Source: Candidatus Zixiibacteriota bacterium
GTDB lineage: Bacteria > Zixibacteria > MSB-5A5 > GN15 > JAAZOE01
Direction: 5' to 3'
Assembly: GCA_036480375.1 (NCBI GenBank)
Contig: JAZGGI010000035.1
Span: 1 to 64,000, forward strand
DNA length: 64,000 nucleotides
A model generated the notes under the pieces. It was given only the letters and a program-made list of their open reading frames with translations, made no database searches and had not been told where the DNA came from. Positions 1-10,100 of the stretch are shown here, in pieces. The translations under genes and the position numbers were made by a program. Each line of letters begins with the position of its first letter. Position 1 is the first letter of the stretch.

Positions 1-79
1 CGCCATAAGTAAGCGAAGTGCCGATAAACGCAAGTAGCAGAAAGGAGAGGAGGAATAGTACTGAGGTTCTTTTAATCAT
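1..79 (-). CDS. N-terminal fragment of an exported protein (cut by window edge)
   Basis: Read on the minus strand, an ATG at 79 opens a frame that stays open to the window edge. It encodes MIKRTSVLFLLSFLLLAFIG and then TSLTYG, a basic start followed by a long hydrophobic core, so a Sec signal peptide. An AAAGGGG ribosome binding site lies about 8 bases upstream. Only 26 residues are visible, so the mature protein and its function cannot be told. It would be transcribed in the same direction as the operon that ends at 416, but a 336-base gap with a hairpin separates them, so it is probably a separate unit. Confidence 0.6.
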   Translation of the reverse strand, partial: MIKRTSVLFLLSFLLLAFIGTSLTYG

Positions 80-163
80 AAAAGTACCCCTTTCGGATAA
101 GTAAAGTGTTGCGATTGTAGTAGAGGATCTTGGCCTATACTATACTTGAATTATTAGGATATT

Positions 164-213
164 GCCAGCCCCCTTAGGCAATTATTATAGATAAACTCTG
201 AAGCCAGCCCCCT
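164..213. repeat. 11-base direct repeat pair
   Basis: GCCAGCCCCCT occurs at 164-174 and again at 203-213, 39 bases apart, in otherwise AT-rich sequence. On the minus strand each copy reads AGGGGGCTGGC and lies in the leader of the exported gene starting at 79, one of them overlapping the possible -35 element. It could be a regulator site or part of a leader RNA. Two copies are too few to decide. Confidence 0.4.
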
Positions 214-372
214 ACATCCTATGTTTGGTTAAATATATACAATTATTGAGAAGTTGCAACGATTTTCATGCAGTTTGGCGAAGTTTTTTAATTATTGATA
301 TTAAATGAAAAGACACGCTGGAGTAGCCAATAAGCTCGGATTTCATCTTAATTAATATACTTTGTATCAGAA

Positions 373-396
373 CAGGAGCCTGATTTGAGGCTCCTG
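373..396 (-). terminator. Hairpin downstream of the 416-3965 operon
   Basis: CAGGAGCC (373-380) and GGCTCCTG (389-396) form a perfect 8-bp stem with an 8-base loop. It lies 20 bases past the end of the minus-strand operon. The T-run after it on the minus strand is weak, so this is a probable rather than certain terminator. Confidence 0.5.
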
Positions 397-415
397 CTTT
401 ATGCATGCGAAGAAA

Positions 416-2341
416 TTATTTTAATAGAATCATTTTTCGGCTATGAGTAAATTCATTTACGGATATGCGATAAAAATAGATGCCGCTGGCGACGAACAGT
501 CCATTTTCATCTTTCCCATACCAGGTGACTGTATATTCGCCTTTTTCCATCTCCGAATTAATAAGTGTTTTTACGCGTTGCCCCAAAATATTATGTACAT
601 TGAGTTGAACATGTCCCGCTTCAGGTATTGTAAACATGATGCTAGTCATAGGGTTAAACGGATTGGGGTAATTTTGATTTAAAGCATATCGCAGAGGAAG
701 CGAAACCTCTTCATCTTCCAAATAGCCTTTATTGCCGATCACCAACCGGGCCGACTTTATTTCATCCGCCAATGGTAATTCAATCCCATCGCTGGAATAA
801 ATCGTGGTACCGTTATCGAAAGCCAGCGCCACGAAATAGCCGGTTTCCAGATTATTAAGTCCGCTTAAGGTTAAGATTCTGTTTGAAGCTTCTGATATTT
901 CAATATCCCAGGTCAGGCCGTCCGAAATCTCCGGTCGCATATCGATTCGCCTGAGACGATCACTATTTTCGGGCAATTTGAAGGCCAGGTAAGGAGCGTT
1001 TGGCGCGGGAGGAGGCTCCGAAAGATCATATTTATCGTTTCCGGTCAGAGCATCGCTTTTGACACCGGCATAATTGGCGTCGTCAATCAAACCGTTTGAT
1101 TCTAATTTCAATTCAATAAACCAATCATTTGAATTCTCCGACACGAATGGTTTATTTACGGGTGGGGCTTTTTTGGAGCTCTGACGGTAACGAACCCATG
1201 CGGAAATGCCATGCCGGTGAGCGAAGACGAATCCGCCGTCCCATGCGGGAATGGTAACCACGTTTTGATATGAGGCGCCGTTATACCGGTAAAAAGCATT
1301 GTCTATGAGTGAATCCGGGAGGCCGCTAATAACGGTTCCGTTATACTCAATCAAGATATCGGCAAAGTTTACGTTGAAAGCAACGGGATTGGCTACTAAA
1401 TTCCATCCGGAGTCGAGAGGGATTTCATAATAAGGATTGCCCAGATACTCCTGATTAGGCCTAACTGACGAACCAGCCGAACCGTATGTCAAGCCGCCTC
1501 TCGCAATCAGCCAATATCCCCGGCCGGGGCGAACTGAAGAAACCGAGGGAAATTCGCTTACCGTTCCCGTCGCGCTATTGAAACTGCCCAATCGCCAAAC
1601 GGTTTTATCGGCGCTGCCCAAATCGTCGGTGAAGACAGCCGATGCCGAAGCCGAATTGGGGTTAAGCGGTAAACCAATAATACGATATTGAGCGTCTGGC
1701 ATCGGACCGGGACGCTGGGCTTCAGCATTATCCAGTTCGACTACAAACGCAAACGGTTCCTGTGCTGTGCCAATATTGATGGACGAAGCATCACGAGTGA
1801 TTGTAAAGTAATATTCGACGCCGCGTATGCCTAATTGATTGGCCGGATAATTATAAATTAGAGTGTCACCTGTTCCCGCAGACATCTGGGCAAGACTATA
1901 TCCGGTTTGGCCTCCCTGACGATAATAAATCGTACCCGATGCGATACCAGTGCCGCCTGAATAAGCGACTTTTAGTACCTGCTCCACGTTTTCGACAAAT
2001 TCAACATTTGGCCGGTCGTAAGCGACCGTTACCTGAGTCAAATCCGTAAGCGGCCCGATTATTCCACCGGAGACGATATAAGATCCGCTCGCGGAAACGC
2101 CGGAACCTGTCAGGGGTATACTTCCGGTTATCGCATAAGAGGTTGAAGCCGATGTTCCGCCTCCTCCTATTGGCCCGCTAAAGGTAAGTGAGTAATTATT
2201 GCTGGTTGATTGAGCCAGGGTCATGGTTGCGGGATAGAAAAGCAGAATCGAAATCAAAACAACGAGCCCGATAATTGACTTTAGACTGAATTGTCCCTTA
2301 GAAAGAAATTCGGTAATCGACGCATTATCAAAATACTTCAT
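416..2341 (-). CDS. Exported protein with a C-terminal sorting-type (NYPNPFNP) domain
   Basis: A 641-residue exported protein. A hydrophobic stretch near residues 25-43 ending in LAQ is a signal peptide or anchor. The start is supported by GAGG five bases upstream. The middle is a beta-rich extracellular region I cannot name. The last 85 or so residues contain NYPNPFNP, a GQRVKTL segment and a terminal GIYFYRI strand, the pattern of the FlgD-Ig-like / type IX secretion type A sorting domain common in FCB bacteria. In Bacteroidetes that domain directs passage through the type IX machine; whether this host has it cannot be seen here. The gene is last in a kinase-headed operon and starts 2 bases after the previous stop. 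Function of the passenger region is unknown. Confidence 0.8.
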   Translation of the reverse strand: MKYFDNASITEFLSKGQFSLKSIIGLVVLISILLFYPATMTLAQSTSNNYSLTFSGPIGGGGTSASTSYAITGSIPLTGSGVSASGSYIVSGGIIGPLTDLTQVTVAYDRPNVEFVENVEQVLKVAYSGGTGIASGTIYYRQGGQTGYSLAQMSAGTGDTLIYNYPANQLGIRGVEYYFTITRDASSINIGTAQEPFAFVVELDNAEAQRPGPMPDAQYRIIGLPLNPNSASASAVFTDDLGSADKTVWRLGSFNSATGTVSEFPSVSSVRPGRGYWLIARGGLTYGSAGSSVRPNQEYLGNPYYEIPLDSGWNLVANPVAFNVNFADILIEYNGTVISGLPDSLIDNAFYRYNGASYQNVVTIPAWDGGFVFAHRHGISAWVRYRQSSKKAPPVNKPFVSENSNDWFIELKLESNGLIDDANYAGVKSDALTGNDKYDLSEPPPAPNAPYLAFKLPENSDRLRRIDMRPEISDGLTWDIEISEASNRILTLSGLNNLETGYFVALAFDNGTTIYSSDGIELPLADEIKSARLVIGNKGYLEDEEVSLPLRYALNQNYPNPFNPMTSIMFTIPEAGHVQLNVHNILGQRVKTLINSEMEKGEYTVTWYGKDENGLFVASGIYFYRISVNEFTHSRKMILLK

Positions 2342-2343
2342 AT

Positions 2344-3252
2344 TTACCTCAATTCATTTTCAATATCCTGCAAATCAGGGGCGGCATTTTCTATACCGTC
2401 CGCGCCTGTATTGGCCGGACTGCTCACTGTTCCGTAATTAGTTGGAAAGTAGCAGGCCGTGATTTCCAAATTATAAAAGGCGTCACCCGGATTATATCCG
2501 GTCGTGAGTTGGCTATTTACATAAAACTTATAAGTCCCGGCTGCGGGGATTGTAAAAACGCGTTGAGCGCATACTGGCTCAATAAAAATACCCGTCGGTA
2601 GACCCGAAGGGATAATTTGGGTAATTAAACCGAAATTTTCGGGCACGATACTTTTTATCTCCGAGATATTCATGAATACCTGATCAGTGATACCCACAAT
2701 ATGGCTAAAAGCAAATGAAGTCGTAGCTGTCACATAAATAAATCCTGATGATGGAACTTGAATTGTAACTGAGTCCATGGCCATGACTGAAGCGGATAAA
2801 TCTCTTAATACAGCAGCCGGTAGAGACGCTCGATAGGTGATGCCCGGTTCATGCGAAGTTCGTGCCGCGGTGTGCGAAGCGGGGGCGGATGTCAAAAGCT
2901 GGCGGGGCATCATTTCGCCATCGCCTTCTATGTTTATGCCAAGATATCTTTTGGAACCGTCCAAAACGGTCGTGCTTAACGGTCCCAGCTCAACGGTGAA
3001 AATTCCGTTTTCATCAGCCGCGACAGTCATTGTGGTATCATACAGGATTACGGTGGAAATATCGTCGGTGGTTCCGATTGTGAACAGGACGCTGACCGGC
3101 GCACTGATGGGATTGCCGTCGGCATCGGTTAACCGGCCCTGGTACATAATTGTGTTGGCCGTATTATCAACAACCTGCCCTGCTGCCAAGGCCACAGAAA
3201 AAATCATGATGATTACTGTCAGACAAGTGGCTTTAATTATAAAGGCTTGCAT
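2344..3252 (-). CDS. Exported protein of unknown function
   Basis: A 302-residue protein with a clear signal peptide (hydrophobic core about residues 8-22, probable cleavage after LAAG). The start has AAGGAG six bases upstream. The N-terminal part contains YQGRLTDADGNPI, an opening often seen in exported proteins with a prealbumin-like or tail-collar-like beta domain in FCB and PVC genomes. The remainder is beta-rich with no catalytic motif that I recognise. It lies between the membrane-anchored repeat protein and the sorting-domain protein, all on the minus strand and closely spaced, so the three are probably one surface or envelope unit. Confidence 0.7.
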   Translation of the reverse strand: MQAFIIKATCLTVIIMIFSVALAAGQVVDNTANTIMYQGRLTDADGNPISAPVSVLFTIGTTDDISTVILYDTTMTVAADENGIFTVELGPLSTTVLDGSKRYLGINIEGDGEMMPRQLLTSAPASHTAARTSHEPGITYRASLPAAVLRDLSASVMAMDSVTIQVPSSGFIYVTATTSFAFSHIVGITDQVFMNISEIKSIVPENFGLITQIIPSGLPTGIFIEPVCAQRVFTIPAAGTYKFYVNSQLTTGYNPGDAFYNLEITACYFPTNYGTVSSPANTGADGIENAAPDLQDIENELR

Positions 3253-3290
3253 CCCGTCTCCTTAAGCGATTTACCATATCCTCTCCCAAG

Positions 3291-3965
3291 CTACTTCTTT
3301 GAAGCCGGAGGGTCAGGAAATCCGGGCAGGGTATTATCGACCGGTTCTTCATCGCCTCCTCCTCCTGAAGCGGCCACCACCACCGCCGCAACAACTCCGA
3401 CACCCAGGCCGATAGCCCACCATTTAGTATACCAGGGCTTGGATTTTTTAATGCCTTCCTCGGTTTCAGTGATAGTTGGAGTTTCCAACGCGGGTTCGGA
3501 AGTAACTTCTTTGACGACGGGCGGTTTTTTTTGTTCGGCTTCTTCATCTACCAATGTTTTAGCTTCATTCATCATTTCGATAAATTCGGTTGAACTGATA
3601 TCCAATTCGCCGCGCCAGTCTCGATAAGATTCAAAGGCGGCTTTGAATTGTTCAATTACTCGCGCTTTTTTCTCCTTGTCATTTTTTAATTTCGCGTAAT
3701 AAACCGCGGCCAGGAGAACGTGGGCGTCCGCTTTTTGTTCGATTGTCAACTGCTCTCCCTTTAAATAGTCGAGGATTTCCTGTTCGGCACAATTATAGTT
3801 AAGCGATTTGAAACTTATCCGGGCATTATCGAGAGCAGGATTGGATTTGTCATACGGGCACTCGATCGGTTGCGCCGACAACATCGATGGGGCCATTATC
3901 ATCTGTAAAAAGCAAACGAAGAGCGGGACAACGACCGCTCGATATATGAGGCTATTTTTACGCAT
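3291..3965 (-). CDS. Exported repeat protein with C-terminal membrane segment
   Basis: The start at 3965 is chosen because GGAGG sits five bases upstream and a signal peptide follows at once (cleavage likely at LSA-QP); a longer frame exists but lacks both. The 224-residue product has a helical region about residues 35-125 that looks like degenerate TPR helices. An acidic, Pro/Glu/Thr-rich linker follows, then a hydrophobic segment near 180-197 (WWAIGLGVGVVAAVVVAA) and a glycine-rich tail. The arrangement, a periplasmic helical domain with a C-terminal anchor, fits a scaffold for envelope partners. It directly follows the kinase gene (33-base gap) and may be its partner or substrate. Function not known. 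Confidence 0.7.
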   Translation of the reverse strand: MRKNSLIYRAVVVPLFVCFLQMIMAPSMLSAQPIECPYDKSNPALDNARISFKSLNYNCAEQEILDYLKGEQLTIEQKADAHVLLAAVYYAKLKNDKEKKARVIEQFKAAFESYRDWRGELDISSTEFIEMMNEAKTLVDEEAEQKKPPVVKEVTSEPALETPTITETEEGIKKSKPWYTKWWAIGLGVGVVAAVVVAASGGGGDEEPVDNTLPGFPDPPASKK

Positions 3966-3998
3966 AAAACCTCCAGATTTTGTGCTATTCAAAATTCG

Positions 3999-5804
3999 TT
4001 ACTGAGACCAATAAATAACCATCGGCACCGAGTTGATTTGCTCATCGCCTTCGGCTCCCAGCATAATATTCCCTTCTTCACCAAATATGGTACTGCGCGG
4101 TCCTCCCCCATGTGGAAAAGTAACGCATGAATCTATATTTATATTGCCTGCCGTTTCTTCTGATAAAGGTATTAGTTCCAGTGAAACAAACCATTCGCCT
4201 TTGGCCTGCCGCAAATCAAGAACCGGAAAATTGGTAAATGTTCTCTCGCGGCCGTTAAAAGATATTTTTAATATATGCTGTTCACTCCAAGGAATAACAG
4301 CTATCTGCATATCGATCAGTTCCGGCTGACCGTATTCGGCGATCAAATCGATAGAAATATTTTCGTTTCCTTCAGCCAACCTCAACGGTTTTCGATAGAG
4401 CGGATAATCAGGATGCATGGCCACCAATTCATAATTTCCCGGCGAAATTTCGGTTCTCCTGTCGGTATCCCATTTGTTTCCGTCAATTGTCAATACCATA
4501 TTGTCAGTCGGGGCGGCTTGCACCAAAAGTCGACTCATTGGCGGCGGGGGAGGAGGTTCCTCCGGTTTTAGCTCTTCCTGAGGAGGGATGGATTCAGTCT
4601 CCGATTCGGTCTGGATATTCGCCTGTTCGGTAGATTCTTGTCGGGCAAGATTATTTTCCGTATCCTGTTTAGCTGTTTGTTCCTCAGGTGATAAGCTTGT
4701 TATTTGTTCTTTTTCTCCGGAAATTTGTTCAGCCGTTTCAGAGGTTTCCTGATTAATTGTCTCGGCCGCGTCGCCTGAGCCGTCATCTGTGAGCGTTTTT
4801 TCTTCCGGCGCCTGTGCCAGTTCCGTCTGTTCATTCGATTGCGAAGCCGCGAAATACTGCTCCCATAATCCGGGGCCGTATTGCCAGCCCGCGATGGCGA
4901 GAATTATAACTAATAGGGCGCCGACAACCGTTTTGGTCGGGAATTTCCTGCCGGAACCAAAGGCGACATCGAGTTCTTCAAAATCCGCCGCCATGTCGGC
5001 CGTGGATTGGTATCTTTTTTCGGGATCGGGATGAGTCGCTTTGAGGAGAATGCGGCGAAGTTCGGGAGATAATTTTTCAGCGGCCTTGCCTCCCCATTCG
5101 GAAAAAATCGGATTGACGGGATTGCGATAGGGTAAACTGTTGGTGGCAAGGTTAAACAGCGTTATGCCCATTTCGTAAATATCGCTTTTGAACGGATTAT
5201 AATTTTTGTCGCCGGCCTGGCGTTCGGGTGCGGCGAACATTGGTGTTAAGGCGGTATAGGCGGTTTTGGTCGCGTCCCCGCCGATTTCTTTGGCGATACC
5301 AAAATCAATCAGATAAACGTGTTCATTTTTATCGACCAGGATATTTCCCGGTTTGATATCGCGGTGCGCGATTTTTTGCTTGTGAGCGTAAGCAACAGCT
5401 TTGCTCATTGAACGGGCGACAGTCAGAAATAATTTTTCCGGGAGGGCGCCTTGCGATTTCAATATTTTACTGCAGTCTTTACCGTCAATGTAAGCGACGA
5501 CGGCGGCTCCTTCGTCGGGGAGATAATCGAGGACGCGACAGATATTGGGGTGGTTCAGTTGACACAGGATGCGGGCTTCTTTGTCGAATTTTTCTCGGGA
5601 TTGAACCCGTTTGAAAAACTTCACGACAACCCGTTGTTCGGTTAAATTCTGGTTATAACCGGCATAAACCTCGCCGAAACCCCCTCCGCCGATATAGGTT
5701 TCGATTTTATATTTACTCCCGATGACCCAGCCGATTATTCCCAGCGGATCGGGATTATTTTGTGAGGAACCCTCATCTAACAAGGTATCATTATCATCCG
5801 GCAT
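3999..5804 (-). CDS. Membrane Ser/Thr protein kinase with PEGA-like outer domain
   Basis: A 601-residue Hanks-type kinase. Visible motifs are the glycine loop (about 39-46), the ATP-binding lysine in VVVKFF (62), HRDIKPGN (147-154) and DFG (167-169). A single membrane segment (about 293-309) follows. Then comes a Glu/Gln/Thr-rich linker with a proline run, a PEGA-like beta domain (about 420-490) and a beta-rich end. I chose the ATG at 5804 because AGGGAG lies six bases upstream; a frame start at 5846 lacks a ribosome site. It is divergent from the T6SS locus across a 287-base gap. In other bacteria the PpkA kinase activates T6SS by phosphorylating Fha, but no Fha or PppA is seen here, so a T6SS role is inference only. 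Confidence 0.88.
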   Translation of the reverse strand: MPDDNDTLLDEGSSQNNPDPLGIIGWVIGSKYKIETYIGGGGFGEVYAGYNQNLTEQRVVVKFFKRVQSREKFDKEARILCQLNHPNICRVLDYLPDEGAAVVAYIDGKDCSKILKSQGALPEKLFLTVARSMSKAVAYAHKQKIAHRDIKPGNILVDKNEHVYLIDFGIAKEIGGDATKTAYTALTPMFAAPERQAGDKNYNPFKSDIYEMGITLFNLATNSLPYRNPVNPIFSEWGGKAAEKLSPELRRILLKATHPDPEKRYQSTADMAADFEELDVAFGSGRKFPTKTVVGALLVIILAIAGWQYGPGLWEQYFAASQSNEQTELAQAPEEKTLTDDGSGDAAETINQETSETAEQISGEKEQITSLSPEEQTAKQDTENNLARQESTEQANIQTESETESIPPQEELKPEEPPPPPPMSRLLVQAAPTDNMVLTIDGNKWDTDRRTEISPGNYELVAMHPDYPLYRKPLRLAEGNENISIDLIAEYGQPELIDMQIAVIPWSEQHILKISFNGRERTFTNFPVLDLRQAKGEWFVSLELIPLSEETAGNINIDSCVTFPHGGGPRSTIFGEEGNIMLGAEGDEQINSVPMVIYWSQ

Positions 5805-6020
5805 TGACGGCTCCCTGCCTGAGTATATTAATTGCCGCTCGGGCATAATTATAGAGTTGGTTTTATTCTAACCCGAATCGGCGCCGCACTCTATTACAGC
5901 CTAAAATGTATTGTGTTTTAATTATTTACCGCAACAAATTTTTTTCAAAAAATAATCTACGCACGAAAGAGAAAACTCGGAAATTCTTATTTTCAACGAA
6001 TGAACGCAATCAACAAAATG

Positions 6021-6050
6021 TTGACTTGAGAAACGTATTGTATGTATAAT
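6021..6050 (+). promoter_or_regulatory. Sigma-70-type promoter for the T6SS accessory block
   Basis: TTGACT (6021-6026) and TATAAT (6045-6050) are separated by 18 bases and lie 41 bases before the PAAR start codon. The match is 5/6 and 6/6. The ribosome site AAAGGAT follows near 6077. It should drive 6092 to about 15878. Confidence 0.7.
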
Positions 6051-6091
6051 GCGGTAGCTCAATATCAAATTATTCAAAAGGATAGGCGAGG

Positions 6092-7150
6092 ATGGCCGGA
6101 AAACCCGCAGTTTGTGTCGGAGATCAAACAGCCCACGGGGGCGTCATAACCGGTCCCGGTTGCCCGACGGTTTTAATCGGAGGTAAACCGGCGGCGGTGA
6201 TGGGAGATATGCATACCTGCCCGATGGTGACGCCGGGCGTGCCGCCTGTCCCGCATGTTGGAGCAACTGTTATGGCTACCGGGGTATTGGTTTTGATAGG
6301 CGGCAAACCGGCGGCTCGTATGGGCGACACGGCGATTTGCACCGGGCCTCCGGACGCGTGTATTGTCGGAAATCCAATGGTATTAATCGGCGACGGTGGA
6401 GCCGGTGGAGGCGGAGCCGGTATGGGGCAGGCCGCCAAAAAGGCGACCGGTTCGACCGCGGCGGTTGAAGATAAGGAGTCGCATTACCTCGATGTTAAGT
6501 TCAAAGACAAAGGCGGTAAGCCGATTACGGGAGTTAATTATACCGTTAAAGGGCCGGATGGTCGCAAAGTGCCTGGGAAACTGGCAGGGCAGATAAAGAA
6601 AGTCGGCGTCGAAGAGGGGAGCTATGAGATTGAGCTTAAAGCGATCACTGACGCCAAATGGTCAAAGGAATCGGCCAAGCTGGGCGACAAGGTAAAGCTT
6701 CAGGCAGATATGTCCGGTATCGAGGATGGGACCGATGCGGAATTTAATGTATATGTTTCGGATATAAATTTTCCTGAGGAAAAATTAACGGCGATTACTA
6801 CAAAAGTATCAGGAGAAAAGGCTGAGGCCGAATGGGAATTGAAAATCGATAAAGATTTATTGTCAATTCAGGATGGTAAAGAAAAAAAGAAAAATTATAG
6901 CTCGCCTTCATTTTGTTTTGAAGTGATAGCCGATGGCACCAAGAGGCGTTCAAAGTATATTACCTATAAAGCTGAAGTCAAAATCAAATTGAAAGATAAA
7001 GACGGTAAGCCTGTAAAAAACGCCAAATATAGGGTTAAGATGCCGAACGGCAAAATCGTATCGGATAAACTGGATTCCAAGGGAGAGGCGAAAATTAAGA
7101 ATGTTCCGCCGGGGCGAGTTCGTGTCTCTTATGAACCAAAGAAAAAATAG
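6092..7150 (+). CDS. PAAR-repeat spike-tip protein with beta-domain extension
   Basis: A 352-residue protein. Residues 1-105 are a typical PAAR domain: repeated short strands with VGDQTAHGG, LIGGKPAAVMGD, GGKPAARMGD and VLIGD. PAAR proteins form a cone at the tip of VgrG and carry effectors. The tail has three beta modules: a prealbumin/SpaA-like unit (about 131-185), an Ig-like unit (about 187-290) and a second prealbumin-like unit (about 295-349) ending in VPPGRVRV. The last two are clearly shared with the protein at 12684. There is no catalytic motif and no membrane segment, so the tail is more likely an adaptor than a toxin. It is the first gene of the accessory block, with a promoter directly upstream, and is 15 bases from the large metalloprotease-like gene. 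Confidence 0.92.
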   Translation: MAGKPAVCVGDQTAHGGVITGPGCPTVLIGGKPAAVMGDMHTCPMVTPGVPPVPHVGATVMATGVLVLIGGKPAARMGDTAICTGPPDACIVGNPMVLIGDGGAGGGGAGMGQAAKKATGSTAAVEDKESHYLDVKFKDKGGKPITGVNYTVKGPDGRKVPGKLAGQIKKVGVEEGSYEIELKAITDAKWSKESAKLGDKVKLQADMSGIEDGTDAEFNVYVSDINFPEEKLTAITTKVSGEKAEAEWELKIDKDLLSIQDGKEKKKNYSSPSFCFEVIADGTKRRSKYITYKAEVKIKLKDKDGKPVKNAKYRVKMPNGKIVSDKLDSKGEAKIKNVPPGRVRVSYEPKKK

Positions 7151-7165
7151 TGATAGTGGGGAATT

Positions 7166-10100
7166 ATGCATGGTCCGGATGTAGTCGGTGTCGGCGCTGA
7201 AGCGGTAGCCGATGCCGGCGGCGAGGCTGAACATCAAATTGTTCCCGTTCCGATTGATATCATTGAATTTGAAAATACTCTTTTTAATGATGGCAGTTCG
7301 GTGTTGATGCCGGATCGGATTGATGACGTCGAAGCCGATGAGCCTCCCCCACCAGGTTTTGCACTTCTGGCGCTGGCCTATAAGCAATTTGAGATGGATG
7401 ATCGCAAGAAGATGCTGGTGGCGGGCCATTATGACGCGGGTGAAAATTCTGCTCTAAATCGAAGCATCTCGGAATTTCGGGCCAAAAGTATTTTATATTT
7501 GCTAACCGGCAATAAAAATCAATGGGCGACGGTTTCAGCCGGACATCATCAAATCATAGACTATAAGAGAATCATGGCTTATTTCAGCGGCGTTAAAGGC
7601 TGGAACTGCACTCCTCCCGAGATAAATAATGAATGGGCTGACGGCGATGACGGTGACGGGCCGATGGTTCGACGCTTTTTCCGCCGTTATAATCGTTCCG
7701 TCTCAAGGGCCGATCGCGTTCCCAACAATTTTCATAATTCGATAAATTCAAGTGAAAATCATCTCTGGCCGGAGCGAGCGTGGCAAGTTGTCTATGATCT
7801 TTATATAGATCGCATCCGACGGGCGTTGGGCGTTCGCCTGACAGAACTGAATACTCTACGCGGAATGCATCAGTACGCCAATCCCGCGCAATGGTTGTCA
7901 TGCGCCGACAGGATTCCGGTTCATGCCGATTTTCACGACCGATATCGCGGCGGCGATAATAATTGCCGGGTGGAAATACTGTTTTTCAATCAGGACGTAA
8001 ACGTATTGACCTGCCCTGAAGCGGAAGCTGTCGCCGAGAGGTTCCCGATGTGCGAGCGGGGCGGATACGAGCTTAACTTTTGCGATATAGAAGATCTCAA
8101 TGCGTGGCCGTATCATTTGAAGTTTACATACTATAATCGGGCAAAAAATTCGGTGGAAGCGGTTATCAATTGTCTGGAGATTAAGGCGTACTCGGGGCGT
8201 CGGCGTCGGGAAGTAGAAAATGTACGGCAGGCTTTTCAAGACGGAGTATATACGGTCAAGGTACCGCAAAACAGGATTCGAAATCAAATTCATTTTGGAT
8301 TTGAGACGGTTCCGGGCGATCCATACCCGCCGACCGACACGATATTTCTTTATACCGATGCTGAGGATGCGGTACCGGAAAGGAGAGCTCTATCAACGGC
8401 GCAGGTAACGGCTTTAACGGCTCTGGACCGGCAGAAATATTATGACTTGCCGTATAAATGGTCCACCCGAAAGTACTGGACACGATATCAGGACGGGGAT
8501 AATCTGGAAGGGGCTCGTTATCGTCAGGTTGTCAGGAGTGAACTTCGCCTGAAGCCTTATAGAAATAATAAAACCAAAGCCAGCGAGTCTTTGTTGTTTT
8601 CTTTGGATGATATCGTATTGGCTAAAAACAATCGAAGCCAGCAGGTTAAGGATTTGCGTCCGAACGGCACGACCGATCGTAACCTGAGCAATGATTCCCG
8701 TTATGCTTTATTTCATATTGAACATCGCGATATCGCCGGTATGCCGGAAGTCGCCTATGATTTAAAAAAACTCAAGGCGCTGCGGATTCACAATCCCAAG
8801 GCTGATGAGCCAAGTTTCACCAACCATGAATTTAGTAGAAATCTAATTACCGATGTGCCCGATGACACTCGGGTAATTTGTTTTGCCGGTAAATTTTATG
8901 ATGTTTATGACAAGAGATCGCATGACCGGGATCCGAATTTCAGATTTAGCCGCAATCACGTTCTGGGCGCTCGTCTGGCGGTGCTGGAAGATACTTCGGT
9001 ACATATTAAGAAAGTGGTTGATGCAAAAAATGACGCCGATGCCCGGACAAAGAATTACGGTCTCAGAAAAAGAAATAATTTGGCGGCGGTGGGTAATTAT
9101 GAGATGCATTATATTCATAATTGCGCCGCGTTCAATGATAAGATGCTGGCCTATCTGATAATTTACTGGTCGACCCGCCTGACTCGGGTTAATAAGTCCG
9201 GAGGGAGACAACGAGGGACGGTTGCCGACGTGACCAATCATCGCGAAGAGGGTATGAATAACGCGATGAAAAGATCAAATAAGGATTATTTGATAGAAAA
9301 GCATGGTCCTCCGCCGGCTCCTCCTCCTCCCGACGCGGAACCGGTTCCGGACCCGCATGATATTATTATTCGGCCGTTTCACTTTTTTGAAGTTAAGAAA
9401 AGCGGTCGCGGAGGCAAAGCCAAGGCAGTGACCAATATCATCGCCAATACTCTCAGCAGCGGGGCGGCTTCGGGCGCCTGGACGATGCCGGAAGAAGCGC
9501 AGCTGCGTGCCCGTGATTATGAAGATGATCCCAATTATTTTGGGACGCCCGATCCTGATAATGCCCTGGCGGATACTGACGGGAATACTTACAATGTGTT
9601 AACCAATCATCATGAATTCGGACACGCGACGGGCAACTGGGATGATTATCTATATGATTTTGAAGACAGCTCTGATAATAACTGGGGTGATTTGCCCAGG
9701 TACAATCAGCCATATACGGCTGAAGGCGGTCCGTATATGTGCGATAAATTGTCAAGAATGCGCGTAAACCGCACGGCACGCATGAGAAATTTTTGGAAAT
9801 TCGTCTGCTGGTTACATGACGATTCGGCGGATAATACAAAACCGCTTTACGATTTTTTTCATAATACCGAATTCAAATTAACATGCAAGGCAACAGACAC
9901 TTTAACTCATAATTTTCGACTTGAAGAAGCAAATCGTAATGTGGCCGAGGCGGCTCGGACCGAAATAAATTACACAATCGAACCGGATGTTGATTGTGAT
10001 TTGCTTTTGTATAAACTTGGCGATGGTGAGTTGAGCCGTATGATTCATGCAGGTCAGGTTTTTGATTCAATCCTGGTTGTGAGAACGAAACTGGCGATAA

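Larger units (their letters stand above)
80..415. other. Intergenic region with a hairpin and a direct repeat
   Basis: This 336-base stretch holds no gene I can support. Its right end carries a perfect 8-bp hairpin (373-396). Its left half carries two copies of an 11-base word 39 bases apart (164-174 and 203-213). On the minus strand CTGGCA, an 18-base spacer and TATAGT (about 138-167) could be a weak promoter for the exported protein that starts at 79. The rest is AT-rich with no clear structure. Confidence 0.5.

Noticed and set aside
164-213. CRISPR array
   Set aside because: Two copies of 11 bases only, with no further units and no cas genes.
6092-7150. PAAR tail as toxin domain
   Set aside because: The tail consists of Ig-like and prealbumin-like modules without catalytic motifs, and the same modules recur in a neighbour.
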